41,795 nt of DNA from Sphingomonas sp. (GTDB lineage: Bacteria > Pseudomonadota > Alphaproteobacteria > Sphingomonadales > Sphingomonadaceae), in the NCBI RefSeq assembly GCF_013816785.1, contig NZ_JACDDV010000013.1, forward strand, positions 1 through 41,795. Direction: 5' to 3'. Of the stretch, positions 18,088-25,690 are shown in pieces. Under the pieces are notes generated by a model that was given only the letters and a program-made list of their open reading frames with translations, was not told where the DNA came from and searched no databases. Positions within the stretch are counted from its first letter, which is position 1. Every line of letters begins with the position of its first letter. The position numbers were made by a program, and so were the translations under genes.

Positions 18088-18164
18088 CGGGGAGTAGCTC
18101 AGCCTGGTAGAGCACTGTCTTCGGGAGGCAGGGGCCGGAGGTTCGAATCCTCTCTCCCCGACCA
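18088..18164 (+). tRNA. tRNA-Pro (anticodon CGG)
   Basis: A full cloverleaf of 77 bases. The acceptor arm CGGGGAG (18088-18094) pairs with CTCCCCG (18154-18160), followed by an encoded ACCA end. The D arm contains AGCTCAGCCTGGTAGAGC. The anticodon stem CTGTC/GGCAG encloses the loop TTCGGGA with anticodon CGG for codon CCG. The T arm is GGAGGTTCGAATCCTCT. Close to proteobacterial tRNA-Pro genes. Confidence 0.97.
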
Positions 18165-18169
18165 TATTC

Positions 18170-18202
18170 TCCTCTCTCCTGTCCGGCGGACAGGTGAGAG
18201 GA
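18170..18202 (+). terminator. 33-base hairpin just after tRNA-Pro
   Basis: Positions 18170-18185 pair with 18187-18202 in 15 of 16 places (one T-T mismatch), starting five bases after the tRNA end. No T run follows on either strand, so it is not a classical intrinsic terminator. It may end the tRNA transcript, act between the two converging genes, or be a copy of a dispersed palindrome. Confidence 0.35.
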
Positions 18203-18215
18203 TCAATTCAATCCT

Positions 18216-19043
18216 CTACGTCGCGAACCCTGGGTCGAGGCGGTACGCCTTCCGCTTCAACGCCGGCCAGGCGAGCAAATTGGCGGCCATTTTCAATCCC
18301 ACGCCACCCTGTTCGGCGGCGAGTTCGGCGGCGCCCTGGGGCGGGCGACTGACCTTGTCGCCTGCGGACAGCGCCATGATCTGCGCCTGGCAGGCGCGCT
18401 CGACGAAATAGAGCTTCAGGAAACACTCGCCGACATTGCCGCCGACCGCGAGCGTGCCATGGTTGCGCAGCAGCATCGCGCCCTTGTCGCCGAGGTCGGC
18501 GACGATCCGCTCGCGCTCCTCAAGGTTGGTGGCGACGCCTTCATAATCGTGAAAGGCAAGATCGCCGCGAACCAGCATTGCGGTCTGGGTGAGCGGCATT
18601 AGCCCGTCCTCATGCGCGCTGACCGCTTGGCCGGCGGGGGTGTGAAGATGCATCACCGCATGGGCGTCCTCGCGCGCCATGTGCACCGCCGAATGAATGG
18701 TAAAGCCGGCTGGGTTGGTGATGAACGGAGTTGGATCTACGGGATTGCCGTCGACGTCGACCTTGACCAGCGACGAGGCGGTCACCTCCTCGAACATCAG
18801 TTGGTAGGGATTGAGCAGGAAATGATGCTCCGGCCCCGGAATCCGCGCCGACAAATGCGTGAAAATGATATCGTCCCAGCCATAATAAGCGACCAGGCGA
18901 TAGGCGGCGGCGAGGTCGACGCGGATCGCCCATTCCTCGTCGCTGACCTTGCCCTTCATCGAGGGGATGTCGACTTCGGACATGGCCAGGGCATCTTCCA
19001 TGCCGCGGCTCATGCCGGAGACACTGTCCATCGGGTGGTTCAT
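18216..19043 (-). CDS. class II aldolase/adducin family protein
   Basis: A 275-residue protein. The zinc site is visible as His132 and His134 in AVMHLHTPAGQA and His195 in LLRNHGTLAVGG. DIIFTHLSARIPG is the family's early conserved strand. Related enzymes (fuculose-phosphate aldolase, sugar-phosphate epimerase) act on phosphorylated sugars, but this large, phosphate-poor subgroup has no firm substrate. Its start shares four bases (ATGA) with the stop of the maleylacetoacetate isomerase gene, so both are made from one transcript. That may suggest a role in aromatic or organic-acid breakdown (inference). Confidence 0.85.
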   Translation of the reverse strand: MNHPMDSVSGMSRGMEDALAMSEVDIPSMKGKVSDEEWAIRVDLAAAYRLVAYYGWDDIIFTHLSARIPGPEHHFLLNPYQLMFEEVTASSLVKVDVDGNPVDPTPFITNPAGFTIHSAVHMAREDAHAVMHLHTPAGQAVSAHEDGLMPLTQTAMLVRGDLAFHDYEGVATNLEERERIVADLGDKGAMLLRNHGTLAVGGNVGECFLKLYFVERACQAQIMALSAGDKVSRPPQGAAELAAEQGGVGLKMAANLLAWPALKRKAYRLDPGFAT

Positions 19044-19681
19044 TGGGACTGCTCCTGGCGGTCGGGATGGGCGGCGGCGAAGGCAGGGTGGGCGCTGGCC
19101 GTTTCGTCGGCACGACGCAGTGACGGATAGTCGGAAATCGGGACCGAGAAACGGCGCGCGTTATAGAGCTGCGGTACGAGGCAAATGTCGGCAAGGCTCG
19201 GCGCATCGCCGAACAGGAACGCGCCGGCGCGGGGCGCGGCCAGCGCCTCGAGCGCGGCAAGGCCTTCGGCAACCCAATGGCGATACCATTCGTCTTTCGC
19301 GTCTTCGCGCGCGCCAAGCTCGTCTTTCAGATATTTGAGGATGCGGAGATTGTTGAGCGGATGAATGTCGCAGGCAATGGTCAACGCCAGGGCAAGGACA
19401 TGGGCGCGGTCGGCGGCATCGTCAGGCATGAAAGGCGGGTCGGGGACGATTGAGTTGAGGTAGTTGCAGATGGCAAGGCTCTGGGTCAGTCGGTGACCGT
19501 CGATTTCGAGCATCGGCACCAAGCGCTGCGGATTGAGGTCGCGATAGCTGTCGCTCTTCTGCGCGCCCTCGGCGAGGTTGACCGCACGCTGCTCATATTC
19601 GACCCCCTTCAGATTGAGCGCGATCCGCACCCGATAGGCTGCGGAAGAGCGGAAATAATCGTGAAGGATGGCGCCGGGCAT
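19040..19681 (-). CDS. maiA: maleylacetoacetate isomerase (zeta-class glutathione transferase)
   Basis: A 213-residue protein of normal length. The N-terminal thioredoxin fold has LHDYFRSSAAYRVRIALN, where the SSAAYRVR stretch matches the zeta-class active-site SSCSWRVR motif with Ala replacing Cys. Then come the glutathione-contacting VPMLEIDGHRLTQSLAICNYL and the zeta signature CDIHPLNNLRILKYL. It would turn maleylacetoacetate into fumarylacetoacetate in tyrosine/homogentisate breakdown. No other gene of that pathway lies in the window. Confidence 0.88.
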   Translation of the reverse strand: MPGAILHDYFRSSAAYRVRIALNLKGVEYEQRAVNLAEGAQKSDSYRDLNPQRLVPMLEIDGHRLTQSLAICNYLNSIVPDPPFMPDDAADRAHVLALALTIACDIHPLNNLRILKYLKDELGAREDAKDEWYRHWVAEGLAALEALAAPRAGAFLFGDAPSLADICLVPQLYNARRFSVPISDYPSLRRADETASAHPAFAAAHPDRQEQSQ

Positions 19682-19699
19682 GGGTCAGCGACCCCCCCG

Positions 19700-19715
19700 A
19701 ATGTTCCCAATGTTC
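19700..19715. repeat. tandem AATGTTC repeat upstream of maiA
   Basis: Two copies of AATGTTC (19700-19706 and 19709-19715) separated by CC, 19-34 bases upstream of the maiA ATG. They could be a regulator site for the maiA operon or the end of a dispersed repeat fused to the broken thioesterase. Confidence 0.3.
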
Positions 19716-19766
19716 GCACTGACGGCGCACTTGCCACGGCGGAGGGGGTCCGCTTGCCGCGCAAGA

Positions 19767-19949
19767 TCAAGCAGGAGGGTGCCGGTGTTCATCGGGCGAT
19801 GATGGCATCGCAGAGGCGAGTAGGACAGCGAAAATCTCAGCCAAGGAACGGCGCGGCCACTTCAGCCGGAACGCATTGTTGACGTGCCCGAGCTCGTCGA
19901 TGTGTTCGGGCCCGGCGGTGACGGCGTGGGTGAAGACGGGGCGGGTCAA
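19767..19949 (-). pseudogene. truncated acyl-CoA thioesterase (4HBT hot-dog) remnant
   Basis: The frame starts at TTG 19949, with GGGAGGA six bases upstream supplied by the end of the adjacent repeat element. The first 26 residues, MTRPVFTHAVTAGPEHIDEL then GHVNNA, match the N-terminus of hot-dog thioesterases, including the catalytic-region D-x-x-GHVNN motif. After that the match ends and 34 unrelated residues run to a stop. Intact family members are about 140 residues, so more than 100 are missing and no continuation appears in the other frames. The following DNA up to about 19700 looks like foreign intergenic sequence. The peptide is probably non-functional. Confidence 0.6.
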
Positions 19950-20344
19950 GAAATTCCTCCCTGAAGGGGAGGGGGACCAGCCGCAGGCTGGTGGAGGGGT
20001 ATGCAACGATCGATGATCAGGCGGACGACGGCATCGAGGTCGGCGAGGACAGCGCGGGCCGGAATACGCAAGATTTCAACGCCTTGACTGCGAAGCCATA
20101 CATCACGAGCTTCGTCTTGCAGACGATTGCGCTCGAACCCATGAATTTCGCCGTCGACTTCAAGACCTAGCAAGGCAGCATCGCAATAGAAATCGAGGAC
20201 GTAAGGGCCTGCTGGATGCTGGCGGCGAAATTTGAGACTGTCGGGCCGCAACCGGAGGGCCTGCCAAAGCAGCACTTCCGGCAGTGTCATGCTTCTTCTG
20301 AGAGTGCGAGCATTTTTGACGGTGCGTGGTGACGTTCGCTGCAT
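19946..20344 (-). CDS. DUF559 (Vsr-like) endonuclease-domain protein
   Basis: A 132-residue protein. The N-terminal helix ARTLRRSMTLPEVLLWQALR is followed by FRRQHPAGPYVLDFYC (Asp51) and LEVDGEIH (Glu62, Asp64, His68). This is the DUF559 core related to very-short-patch repair endonuclease and PD-(D/E)xK-type nucleases. Trp83 and the ILRIPARAVLADLDAVVRLI end also fit the family. Its biological role is not established. The GGAGGGG ribosome site lies inside the right repeat and the final 17 residues are read from the left repeat, so gene and repeats form one unit. Confidence 0.85.
   Translation of the reverse strand: MQRTSPRTVKNARTLRRSMTLPEVLLWQALRLRPDSLKFRRQHPAGPYVLDFYCDAALLGLEVDGEIHGFERNRLQDEARDVWLRSQGVEILRIPARAVLADLDAVVRLIIDRCIPLHQPAAGPPPLQGGIS
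19951..20000 (-). repeat. left copy of the inverted hairpin repeat
   Basis: A 50-base element, inverted relative to the right copy. It contains the hairpin ACCAGCC-GCA-GGCTGGT (19976-19992) flanked by GGGGAGGGGG and GGAGGGG purine blocks. It encodes the last 17 residues of the DUF559 protein, and its outer end gives the GGGAGGA ribosome site of the thioesterase remnant. Confidence 0.85.
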
Positions 20345-20345
20345 T

Positions 20346-20394
20346 ACCCCTCCACCATGCTGCGCATGGTCCCCCTCCCCTTCAGGGAGAATTT
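20346..20394 (+). repeat. right copy of the inverted hairpin repeat
   Basis: A 49-base element matching the left copy in reverse orientation, except for a one-base gap and the hairpin stem. Here the hairpin is ACCATGC-TGC-GCATGGT (20354-20370). Stem bases differ on both sides in a compensating way while the loop and outer sequence are kept. It ends next to the stop codon of the S9 peptidase gene. Confidence 0.85.
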
Positions 20395-20395
20395 A

Positions 20396-22486
20396 TCACT
20401 CGCCAACCTGCGTCAACACGAAGCTGTAGGCCTCCGCTACCTCGTGGAGCGCGTTCCAGCGGCCCGACTTGCCGCCGTGGCCGGCGCCCATGTTGATCTT
20501 GAGGAGGAGGAGATTGTCGTCGGTCTTGGTCGCGCGCAGGCGGGCGGCCCATTTGGCCGGCTCCCAATAGGTCACGCGCGGGTCGTGAAGGCCGCCGGTG
20601 ATGAGCATCGGCGGATAAGGCTTGGCCGCGACATTATCGTACGGGCTGTAGCTGCGGATCAGGTCGAACGCCGCCTTGTCGTCGATCGGGTTGCCCCATT
20701 CGGTCCATTCGCCCGGCGTCAGCGGCAGCGTGTCGTCGAGCATGGTGGCGAGCACATCGACGAAGGGGACGTCGGCGACGACCGCGCCGAACAGGTCGCC
20801 GGCCTGGTTGACCGCCGCGCCCATCAACTCGCCGCCGGCCGACCCGCCTTGCGCGGCGACGCGGCCGGGTTTGGCATATCCGAGGTCGATCAGGCCCTTC
20901 GCGGCATCGACGAAATCGTTGAACGCATTGGTGCGCTTGGCGAGCTTGCCATCCAAAAACCATTGGTAGCCAAGGTCGTCGCCGCCGCGGATATGGGCAA
21001 CGGCGTAGGCGAAGCCGCGATCGACCAGGCTGAGGCGGCTGGTCGAGAAGGCGGGCGGGATGGCGATGCCGTAGGCGCCGTAGCCGTAGAGAAACAGCTT
21101 GCCCGATCGGTCGAGCCTGCTGTCGGCCAGGCGCACGATCGACACCGGAACCCGGGCGCCGTCGCGGGCGGTGACGCTGACGCGCTCAGTGATGTAGCGC
21201 GACGGGTCATAACCCGACGGGATTTCCTGGACTTTAAGGGTCACGAGCTCCTTCGCCGCCGAGTGATAGTCATAGACTGTCGCCGGGGTGACCATCGACG
21301 AGTAGCTGATGCGGTAGGCCGCGGGAGCATATTCGGGATTGCCGGCGAAGCTGGCGCTGTAGCTTGCCTCGGCGAAGGGGACGCGTTCCTCGTCGCCGCT
21401 GGCATAGTCGCGCAGGACAAGCTGATCGAGCCCGTCGACGCGGCTGGTGAGCAACAGATGGTCGCGGTGGGCGGTGATATCGCGAAGGTAGGTGCGGTCG
21501 GACCCGGCGATTTCCTCGCACCACGCGCCGGGGCGGGCGGGATCGGCGGAGACAAGGCGGAAATTGACGTGACCGTCGTTGGTCAGGATCCACAATTTGC
21601 CGTGCGCGGCGTCGGCCTGATATTGAAGGTCGGGCTGGCGCGAGCGGATCAGCACGGGCGTCGCCAGCGGGTCGTTGGCCGGGACGATGCGCACCTCGTT
21701 CGACGAATTATTGCCGGTCGAGATGAAAATTACACTGTCGTCGGTGGCGCGATCGACCCCGACCGAAAAGGCGATGTCGTCCTTTTCCTCATATAAGGTC
21801 ACCGCGTTGACCGGATCGTCGCCGATGCGGTGGTAGCGCGCGCGATAGCTCCGCCACTGGTCGTTGACCTCGGTAAAGACGATGCCCTTGGAGTCCGGGG
21901 TCCAGACCGCGCTGCCGATGCCGATCCCGGTCACGGTTTCGAGATCCTGCCCGGTGGCGAGGTCGCGGACGATCAGCTTGAACCGTTCCGACCCGTCGTC
22001 GTCGACCATCGTCGCTAACAGCTTGCCGTCGCGGCTGACCGCGAACACGCCGAGACGGTAATAATCCTTGCCCTCGGCCTCGGCATTTTCGGAGTAGATC
22101 AGCTGCTCTTCGCCGCCCTCGATTGGACCTTCGGCTTCGGTCAGGACAGGTGTTCTGTACCAATCGCGATATTGCGTGCCCGTGAGGAAGGCCGACCGAT
22201 AAGTATAGGCGCCGTTGCGAAGGGGGACGGTCGAATCGTCCTCCTTGATCCGCCCCTTCATCTCCTCGAAAAGTTCCTCGGTCAGCATCTCATGCGGCTT
22301 CATCGCCGCGTCGAAATAGGCGTTCTCGGCCTTGAGATAGTCGAGCACGTCGGGGTCGCTGACATCGGGATAGCCCTGGTCGCGGAGCCAGTGCCACCGA
22401 TCGTCGATTGTCACGCCATGCGCTTCATAGCTGTGGGGGCGCTGCTCAGCGCGGGGCGGGGCGGGGAGATTTTGGGGCCTGGTCAT
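20396..22486 (-). CDS. ptrB: S9 prolyl oligopeptidase family protein (oligopeptidase B-like)
   Basis: A 696-residue protein starting at ATG 22486 (MTRPQNLPAPP); the frame stays open to 23872 only because it is antisense to pepP. A seven-bladed beta-propeller (about 70-400) is followed by an alpha/beta hydrolase domain: LFLYGYGAYGIAIPPAF, HIRGGDDLGYQW, the nucleophile AQGGSAGGELMG (Ser near residue 547), GLHDPRVTYWEPAKW with the acidic residue, and MGAGHGGKSGRW with the catalytic His. Oligopeptidase B cuts short peptides after Arg/Lys in the cytoplasm. No signal peptide. Divergent from pepP across 81 bases. Confidence 0.92.
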   Translation of the reverse strand: MTRPQNLPAPPRAEQRPHSYEAHGVTIDDRWHWLRDQGYPDVSDPDVLDYLKAENAYFDAAMKPHEMLTEELFEEMKGRIKEDDSTVPLRNGAYTYRSAFLTGTQYRDWYRTPVLTEAEGPIEGGEEQLIYSENAEAEGKDYYRLGVFAVSRDGKLLATMVDDDGSERFKLIVRDLATGQDLETVTGIGIGSAVWTPDSKGIVFTEVNDQWRSYRARYHRIGDDPVNAVTLYEEKDDIAFSVGVDRATDDSVIFISTGNNSSNEVRIVPANDPLATPVLIRSRQPDLQYQADAAHGKLWILTNDGHVNFRLVSADPARPGAWCEEIAGSDRTYLRDITAHRDHLLLTSRVDGLDQLVLRDYASGDEERVPFAEASYSASFAGNPEYAPAAYRISYSSMVTPATVYDYHSAAKELVTLKVQEIPSGYDPSRYITERVSVTARDGARVPVSIVRLADSRLDRSGKLFLYGYGAYGIAIPPAFSTSRLSLVDRGFAYAVAHIRGGDDLGYQWFLDGKLAKRTNAFNDFVDAAKGLIDLGYAKPGRVAAQGGSAGGELMGAAVNQAGDLFGAVVADVPFVDVLATMLDDTLPLTPGEWTEWGNPIDDKAAFDLIRSYSPYDNVAAKPYPPMLITGGLHDPRVTYWEPAKWAARLRATKTDDNLLLLKINMGAGHGGKSGRWNALHEVAEAYSFVLTQVGE

Positions 22487-22567
22487 GGCCGCGCCTTCAA
22501 GCAAGAGCGCACCGTCGCGTCCAGCGCAAATCGGCGCTAGGAAGGCCCGACTCCCGCTAATCAAGAG

Positions 22568-24379
22568 ATGGTGACCCGAATGTCCAGCTATGCCGACCGC
22601 CTTACCGCCCTTCGCGTCCAGCTGAAGGAGGATGAGCTCGACGGCTTCGTCGTCCCGCTGACCGACGAACATTTGAGCGAGTACGTCGGCAGCTACGCTC
22701 AGCGGCTGGCGTGGCTGACCGGGTTCAAGGGCTCGGCCGGCTCGGCGGTGGTGCTGCCCGAGGAAGCGGCGATCTTTACTGACGGGCGCTACACCATCCA
22801 GGTTCGCCAGCAGGTCAGCGGCGACGACTGGAGCTATCAATCGGTCCCCGAGACGAGCATTTCCGACTGGCTCAAGGAGCATGCGCCCGACGGCGCGCGT
22901 ATCGGCTACGACCCCTGGCTGCACACCGCCGAGTGGGTCAAGTCCGCGACCAAGGCGCTCAAGGCCAAGGGTGCCGAGCTCGCCGCGGTCGAGCGCAACC
23001 CGATCGACGCCGTGTGGGCTGACCGGCCCGAGCCGTCGAAGGCGCGACTGGTCGTCCAGCCCGAAGCACTGGCCGGCAAGGGATCGGCCGAAAAGCGGCA
23101 TGAGATGGCCGACTGGCTGGTCGAGACGAAGGCGGACGCGGCGGTGCTGGCGGCGCTTGATTCGATCGCGTGGACTTTCAACGTGCGCGGCGCCGATGTG
23201 ACCCACACTCCTGTCGCGCTGGCTTATGCGCTGGTCAATGCCGACGGGACCGCCGAACTGTTCGTCGATGGCGAAAAGGTCGGCGACGATGTGCGCGCGC
23301 ACCTGGGCAACGGCGTGCGGCTGCACGAACGCGATCAATTCGAGCCCTATCTGAAGTCGCTCGCCGGCAAGACCATCGTGGTCGATCCCGAGCGGTCGGT
23401 GGCGGCGATCTCGCAGGCGCTGGAGGGAGCGGGCGCGACAATCCTGGCGGCGCGCGATCCGGCCGTCCTGCCCAAGGCGATCAAGAATGCGGCCGAGATC
23501 GCCGGGCATCAGGCGGCTCAGGCGCGCGATGGCGCGGCCATTTCGCGTTTCCTTCGCTGGGTCGAGGTCGAAGCACCCAAGGGCGGCATCGACGAGCTGA
23601 TCGCATCGGACAAGCTGAAGGCGTTGCGGGAGGAGGGCGGGCAGCTTCGCGACCTGTCGTTCGACACGATATCGGGCGCCGGGCCCAACGGCGCGATCGT
23701 CCATTACAAGGCGAGCGAAGCGACCAACCGGCCGCTCGAAATGAATTCGCTCTATCTGGTCGATTCGGGCGGGCAATATGCCGACGGCACGACCGACATC
23801 ACCCGCACCCTGCCGATCGGCGAGCCGACGGCGGAAATGCGCGACCGCTTCACGCGGGTCCTCAAGGGCCATATCGCGATCGCCACCGCGCTATTTCCCA
23901 AAGGTACGCGCGGGTCGCAACTCGACAGCTTCGCGCGAGCATCGCTGTGGCAGGCGGGGCTCGATTATGCCCATGGCACCGGCCACGGGGTGGGTGCTTT
24001 CCTGGCGGTGCACGAGGGGCCGCAGCGGATTTCGCCGGTCGGCAGTTCGCAGTCCGGCGGCGACGAGCCGCTGCAGGCGGGCATGATCCTGTCCAACGAG
24101 CCGGGCTATTACAAGACTGGCGAGTACGGCATCCGGATCGAGAATCTGGTGCTGGTAGCCGTGAGAACGGTCGCCGGCGCGGAAAAGGAGATGCTCGGCT
24201 TCGACACGCTGACCTTCGCGCCGATCGAGCCGACGCTGATCGACGCGGTGATGCTGTCGGATGCCGAACTTGGCTGGCTCAACGACTATCATGCCGAGGT
24301 GCTGGCCAAGATCGGCCCGCAGCTCGAAGGGGAGGACAAGGCATGGCTCGAAAAGCAGTGTGCGCCGCTAAGCCGCTAG
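22568..24379 (+). CDS. pepP: aminopeptidase P family (Xaa-Pro aminopeptidase)
   Basis: A 603-residue M24B peptidase of the long, eukaryote-like type: two creatinase-like N-terminal domains (about 1-310) and a C-terminal pita-bread catalytic domain. Metal and catalytic motifs are LVDSGGQYADGTTDITRT (two Asp ligands), AHGTGHGVGAFLAVHEGP (His ligand) and SNEPGYYKTGEYGIRIENL (Glu ligands). It removes N-terminal residues before proline. ATG 22568 is used; ATG 22580 (MSSYADRL) is equally possible, with no decisive ribosome site. Cytoplasmic, and next to another peptidase gene transcribed the other way. Confidence 0.93.
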   Translation: MVTRMSSYADRLTALRVQLKEDELDGFVVPLTDEHLSEYVGSYAQRLAWLTGFKGSAGSAVVLPEEAAIFTDGRYTIQVRQQVSGDDWSYQSVPETSISDWLKEHAPDGARIGYDPWLHTAEWVKSATKALKAKGAELAAVERNPIDAVWADRPEPSKARLVVQPEALAGKGSAEKRHEMADWLVETKADAAVLAALDSIAWTFNVRGADVTHTPVALAYALVNADGTAELFVDGEKVGDDVRAHLGNGVRLHERDQFEPYLKSLAGKTIVVDPERSVAAISQALEGAGATILAARDPAVLPKAIKNAAEIAGHQAAQARDGAAISRFLRWVEVEAPKGGIDELIASDKLKALREEGGQLRDLSFDTISGAGPNGAIVHYKASEATNRPLEMNSLYLVDSGGQYADGTTDITRTLPIGEPTAEMRDRFTRVLKGHIAIATALFPKGTRGSQLDSFARASLWQAGLDYAHGTGHGVGAFLAVHEGPQRISPVGSSQSGGDEPLQAGMILSNEPGYYKTGEYGIRIENLVLVAVRTVAGAEKEMLGFDTLTFAPIEPTLIDAVMLSDAELGWLNDYHAEVLAKIGPQLEGEDKAWLEKQCAPLSR

Positions 24380-24459
24380 CATATGGCGCCGGGATGAGAG
24401 TTGGCAGTGCATTATATTTTGGGCCCGCGCGCGGCGCTCAATCGCGGGCTCGATAGCGG

Positions 24460-24585
24460 CTATTCGCTGGCTGCCTTCGTATCGTCGCTGTTCTGAACGG
24501 CGCGTTCCTGCTGCTTGCGCCGCTTCAGGTTCGCGCGGAGCGCCTCGGCCAGGCGCTTCGCCTTCTCTTCATCATGCTTGACCAT
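24460..24585 (-). CDS. 41-residue basic conserved protein
   Basis: A 41-residue highly charged protein beginning MVKHDEEKAKRLAEALRANL, then KRRKQQ and a polar tail. The longer open frame to 25209 is rejected because it crosses a tRNA gene. A near-identical start (MVKHDEEKAKRLAEALR) is familiar to me from small sphingomonad proteins (recollection, unsearched). It forms a single amphipathic basic helix and could bind nucleic acid or a ribosomal partner, but the function is unknown. Confidence 0.6.
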   Translation of the reverse strand: MVKHDEEKAKRLAEALRANLKRRKQQERAVQNSDDTKAASE

Positions 24586-24626
24586 GGTGCAGGGGCTAAT
24601 ATCCCGGTCCCATATCGGCAAGCGTC

Positions 24627-24655
24627 TTGACGGTATCGCGGGGGTCAGCCATAGG
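24627..24655 (+). promoter_or_regulatory. candidate promoter of tRNA-Thr
   Basis: TTGACG (24627-24632), a 17-base spacer, and CATAGG (24650-24655), placing transcription start about 13 bases before the tRNA. The -35 is ideal for the group, the -10 partial. Confidence 0.42.
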
Positions 24656-24674
24656 CCGCGCGTCCTCCAGACAT

Positions 24675-24749
<75 letters not shown>

Positions 24750-24819
24750 GCATCGCGATGGCGAATTCCCGTTTCGAACGCGGAAGCAGGCGCCACGAAG
24801 GCTCGAGGAATCTCGATGA

Positions 24820-25149
24820 TTGACTGCGCAATGCGTAATGGTTGAACCCGTCGTCAGCGAGGCCCCGCGCCTTGACCAGCTGCAAATGGTCACGGTGGAA
24901 ACCGATGCCGGTGGAACGGTGTCGGCGTCGACCGTGATGACATTCGAACAGTCGGGCGACGTCGTTTCCGCGCGGTATCGCGGCGGTTCGATCGTCGATG
25001 GCTATCTGATCGGCCGTCTTTCCGGGCTGAGCCTTCACTTTCGCTATGTGCAGGCCGATACCGACGGGCGGCTGGATGCGGGAGTGTCCGACGGAATGTT
25101 CGAATATGCGCCGAACGGCCGCTTGAGGCTGGTCGAACATTTCACCTGA
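24820..25149 (+). CDS. small conserved protein, type often labelled N-acetylglutamate synthase
   Basis: A 109-residue protein. TTG 24820 has GAGGAA upstream at good distance; ATG 24838 is the alternative. It has a repeating beta pattern with TFEQSGDVVSARYRGGSIVDGYLIGRL and a second half LSLHFRYVQADTDGRLDAG, similar to a small family that databases often name N-acetylglutamate synthase without an acetyltransferase fold. The name should not be trusted, since there is no GNAT motif. It probably forms a compact beta-barrel. It lies downstream of tRNA-Thr and 46 bases before the broken DUF6196 gene. Confidence 0.55.
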   Translation: MTAQCVMVEPVVSEAPRLDQLQMVTVETDAGGTVSASTVMTFEQSGDVVSARYRGGSIVDGYLIGRLSGLSLHFRYVQADTDGRLDAGVSDGMFEYAPNGRLRLVEHFT

Positions 25150-25195
25150 ATCACGCGCGACGGGCAAGGGACGAACATTTTCGAAGAGGTCGAAC

Positions 25196-25632
25196 GTGTA
25201 TGTGAGCATTGAAAGTCCGGCAGAGACCGATGCGCGGCTCCGAAAGGTGATTGCACGCGCCTCGCTTCAGTGGCGAAGTGAGCCGTTTGCGTTCTACGAA
25301 TTTCCCGCTGCCGCTGGGCCCCCACAGGGATTGGCCGACGCCGTAGCGTTTGTCCGCGATGCAGAGGTGTGGAGTGTGCTGCGTCCGGCCGGCAGCGACG
25401 CGGGTGAGACGTTCGGACTGTTTTCGTTCCATTTTGAAGAGGGCCTAGACAACAGCGGCTTCGTCGCTGGCTGGCGACGCATTTGAAAGCCGAGCTTGGA
25501 ACGGGCGTGTTCGTGATCTGCGGCCAGAACTCAGCCCGGGGCGGAATTTTCGATTATTGCGGCGTCCCGATCGCTTTGAAACCTAAGGCCGAACGCGTTC
25601 TCGATCAGCTTCGAGACGGCGCGGCGACCTGA
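25196..25632 (+). pseudogene. frameshifted DUF6196-type protein
   Basis: The GTG at 25196 has a GAAGAGG ribosome site. The frame reads MYVSIESPAETDARLRKVIA through EGLDNSGFV and then stops at 25486 after a nonsense tail. In the frame one base back, the protein continues at once with WLATHLKAELGTGVFVICGQ and on through RGGIFDYCGVPIAL to a stop at 25630-25632. One missing base near 25465-25467 (restoring a codon between GFV and WLATH) would give a continuous protein of about 145 residues. So this is either a recent inactivation or a sequencing error. The family is small, cytoplasmic and of unknown function. Confidence 0.7.
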
Positions 25633-25690
25633 CTGGGGTGTCTTGCCGACAAGTTGCGGATAGCAATTGACGGACCCGCCCGCCCGACGC

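Larger units (their letters stand above)
19951..20394 (-). mobile_element. candidate repeat-bounded DUF559 nuclease unit
   Basis: A 444-base unit bounded by two inverted copies of a 49/50-base hairpin repeat with AAATTC at each outer end, enclosing a DUF559 gene whose first codon and last 17 codons touch or lie in the repeats. One end lies two bases from a thioesterase start and the other two bases from the oligopeptidase stop codon. No target-site duplication is visible. The arrangement resembles a small mobile or REP-type unit with its own nuclease, but mobility is inference. Confidence 0.5.

Noticed and set aside
22487-23872. N-terminal extension of 462 residues on the S9 peptidase frame
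   Set aside because: It lies antisense to the aminopeptidase P gene; the peptidase has a normal start and ribosome site at 22486.
24421-24450. GCCCGCG/CGCGGGC hairpin after pepP
   Set aside because: Seven pairs, a long loop and no T run on either side; such stems arise by chance in this base composition.
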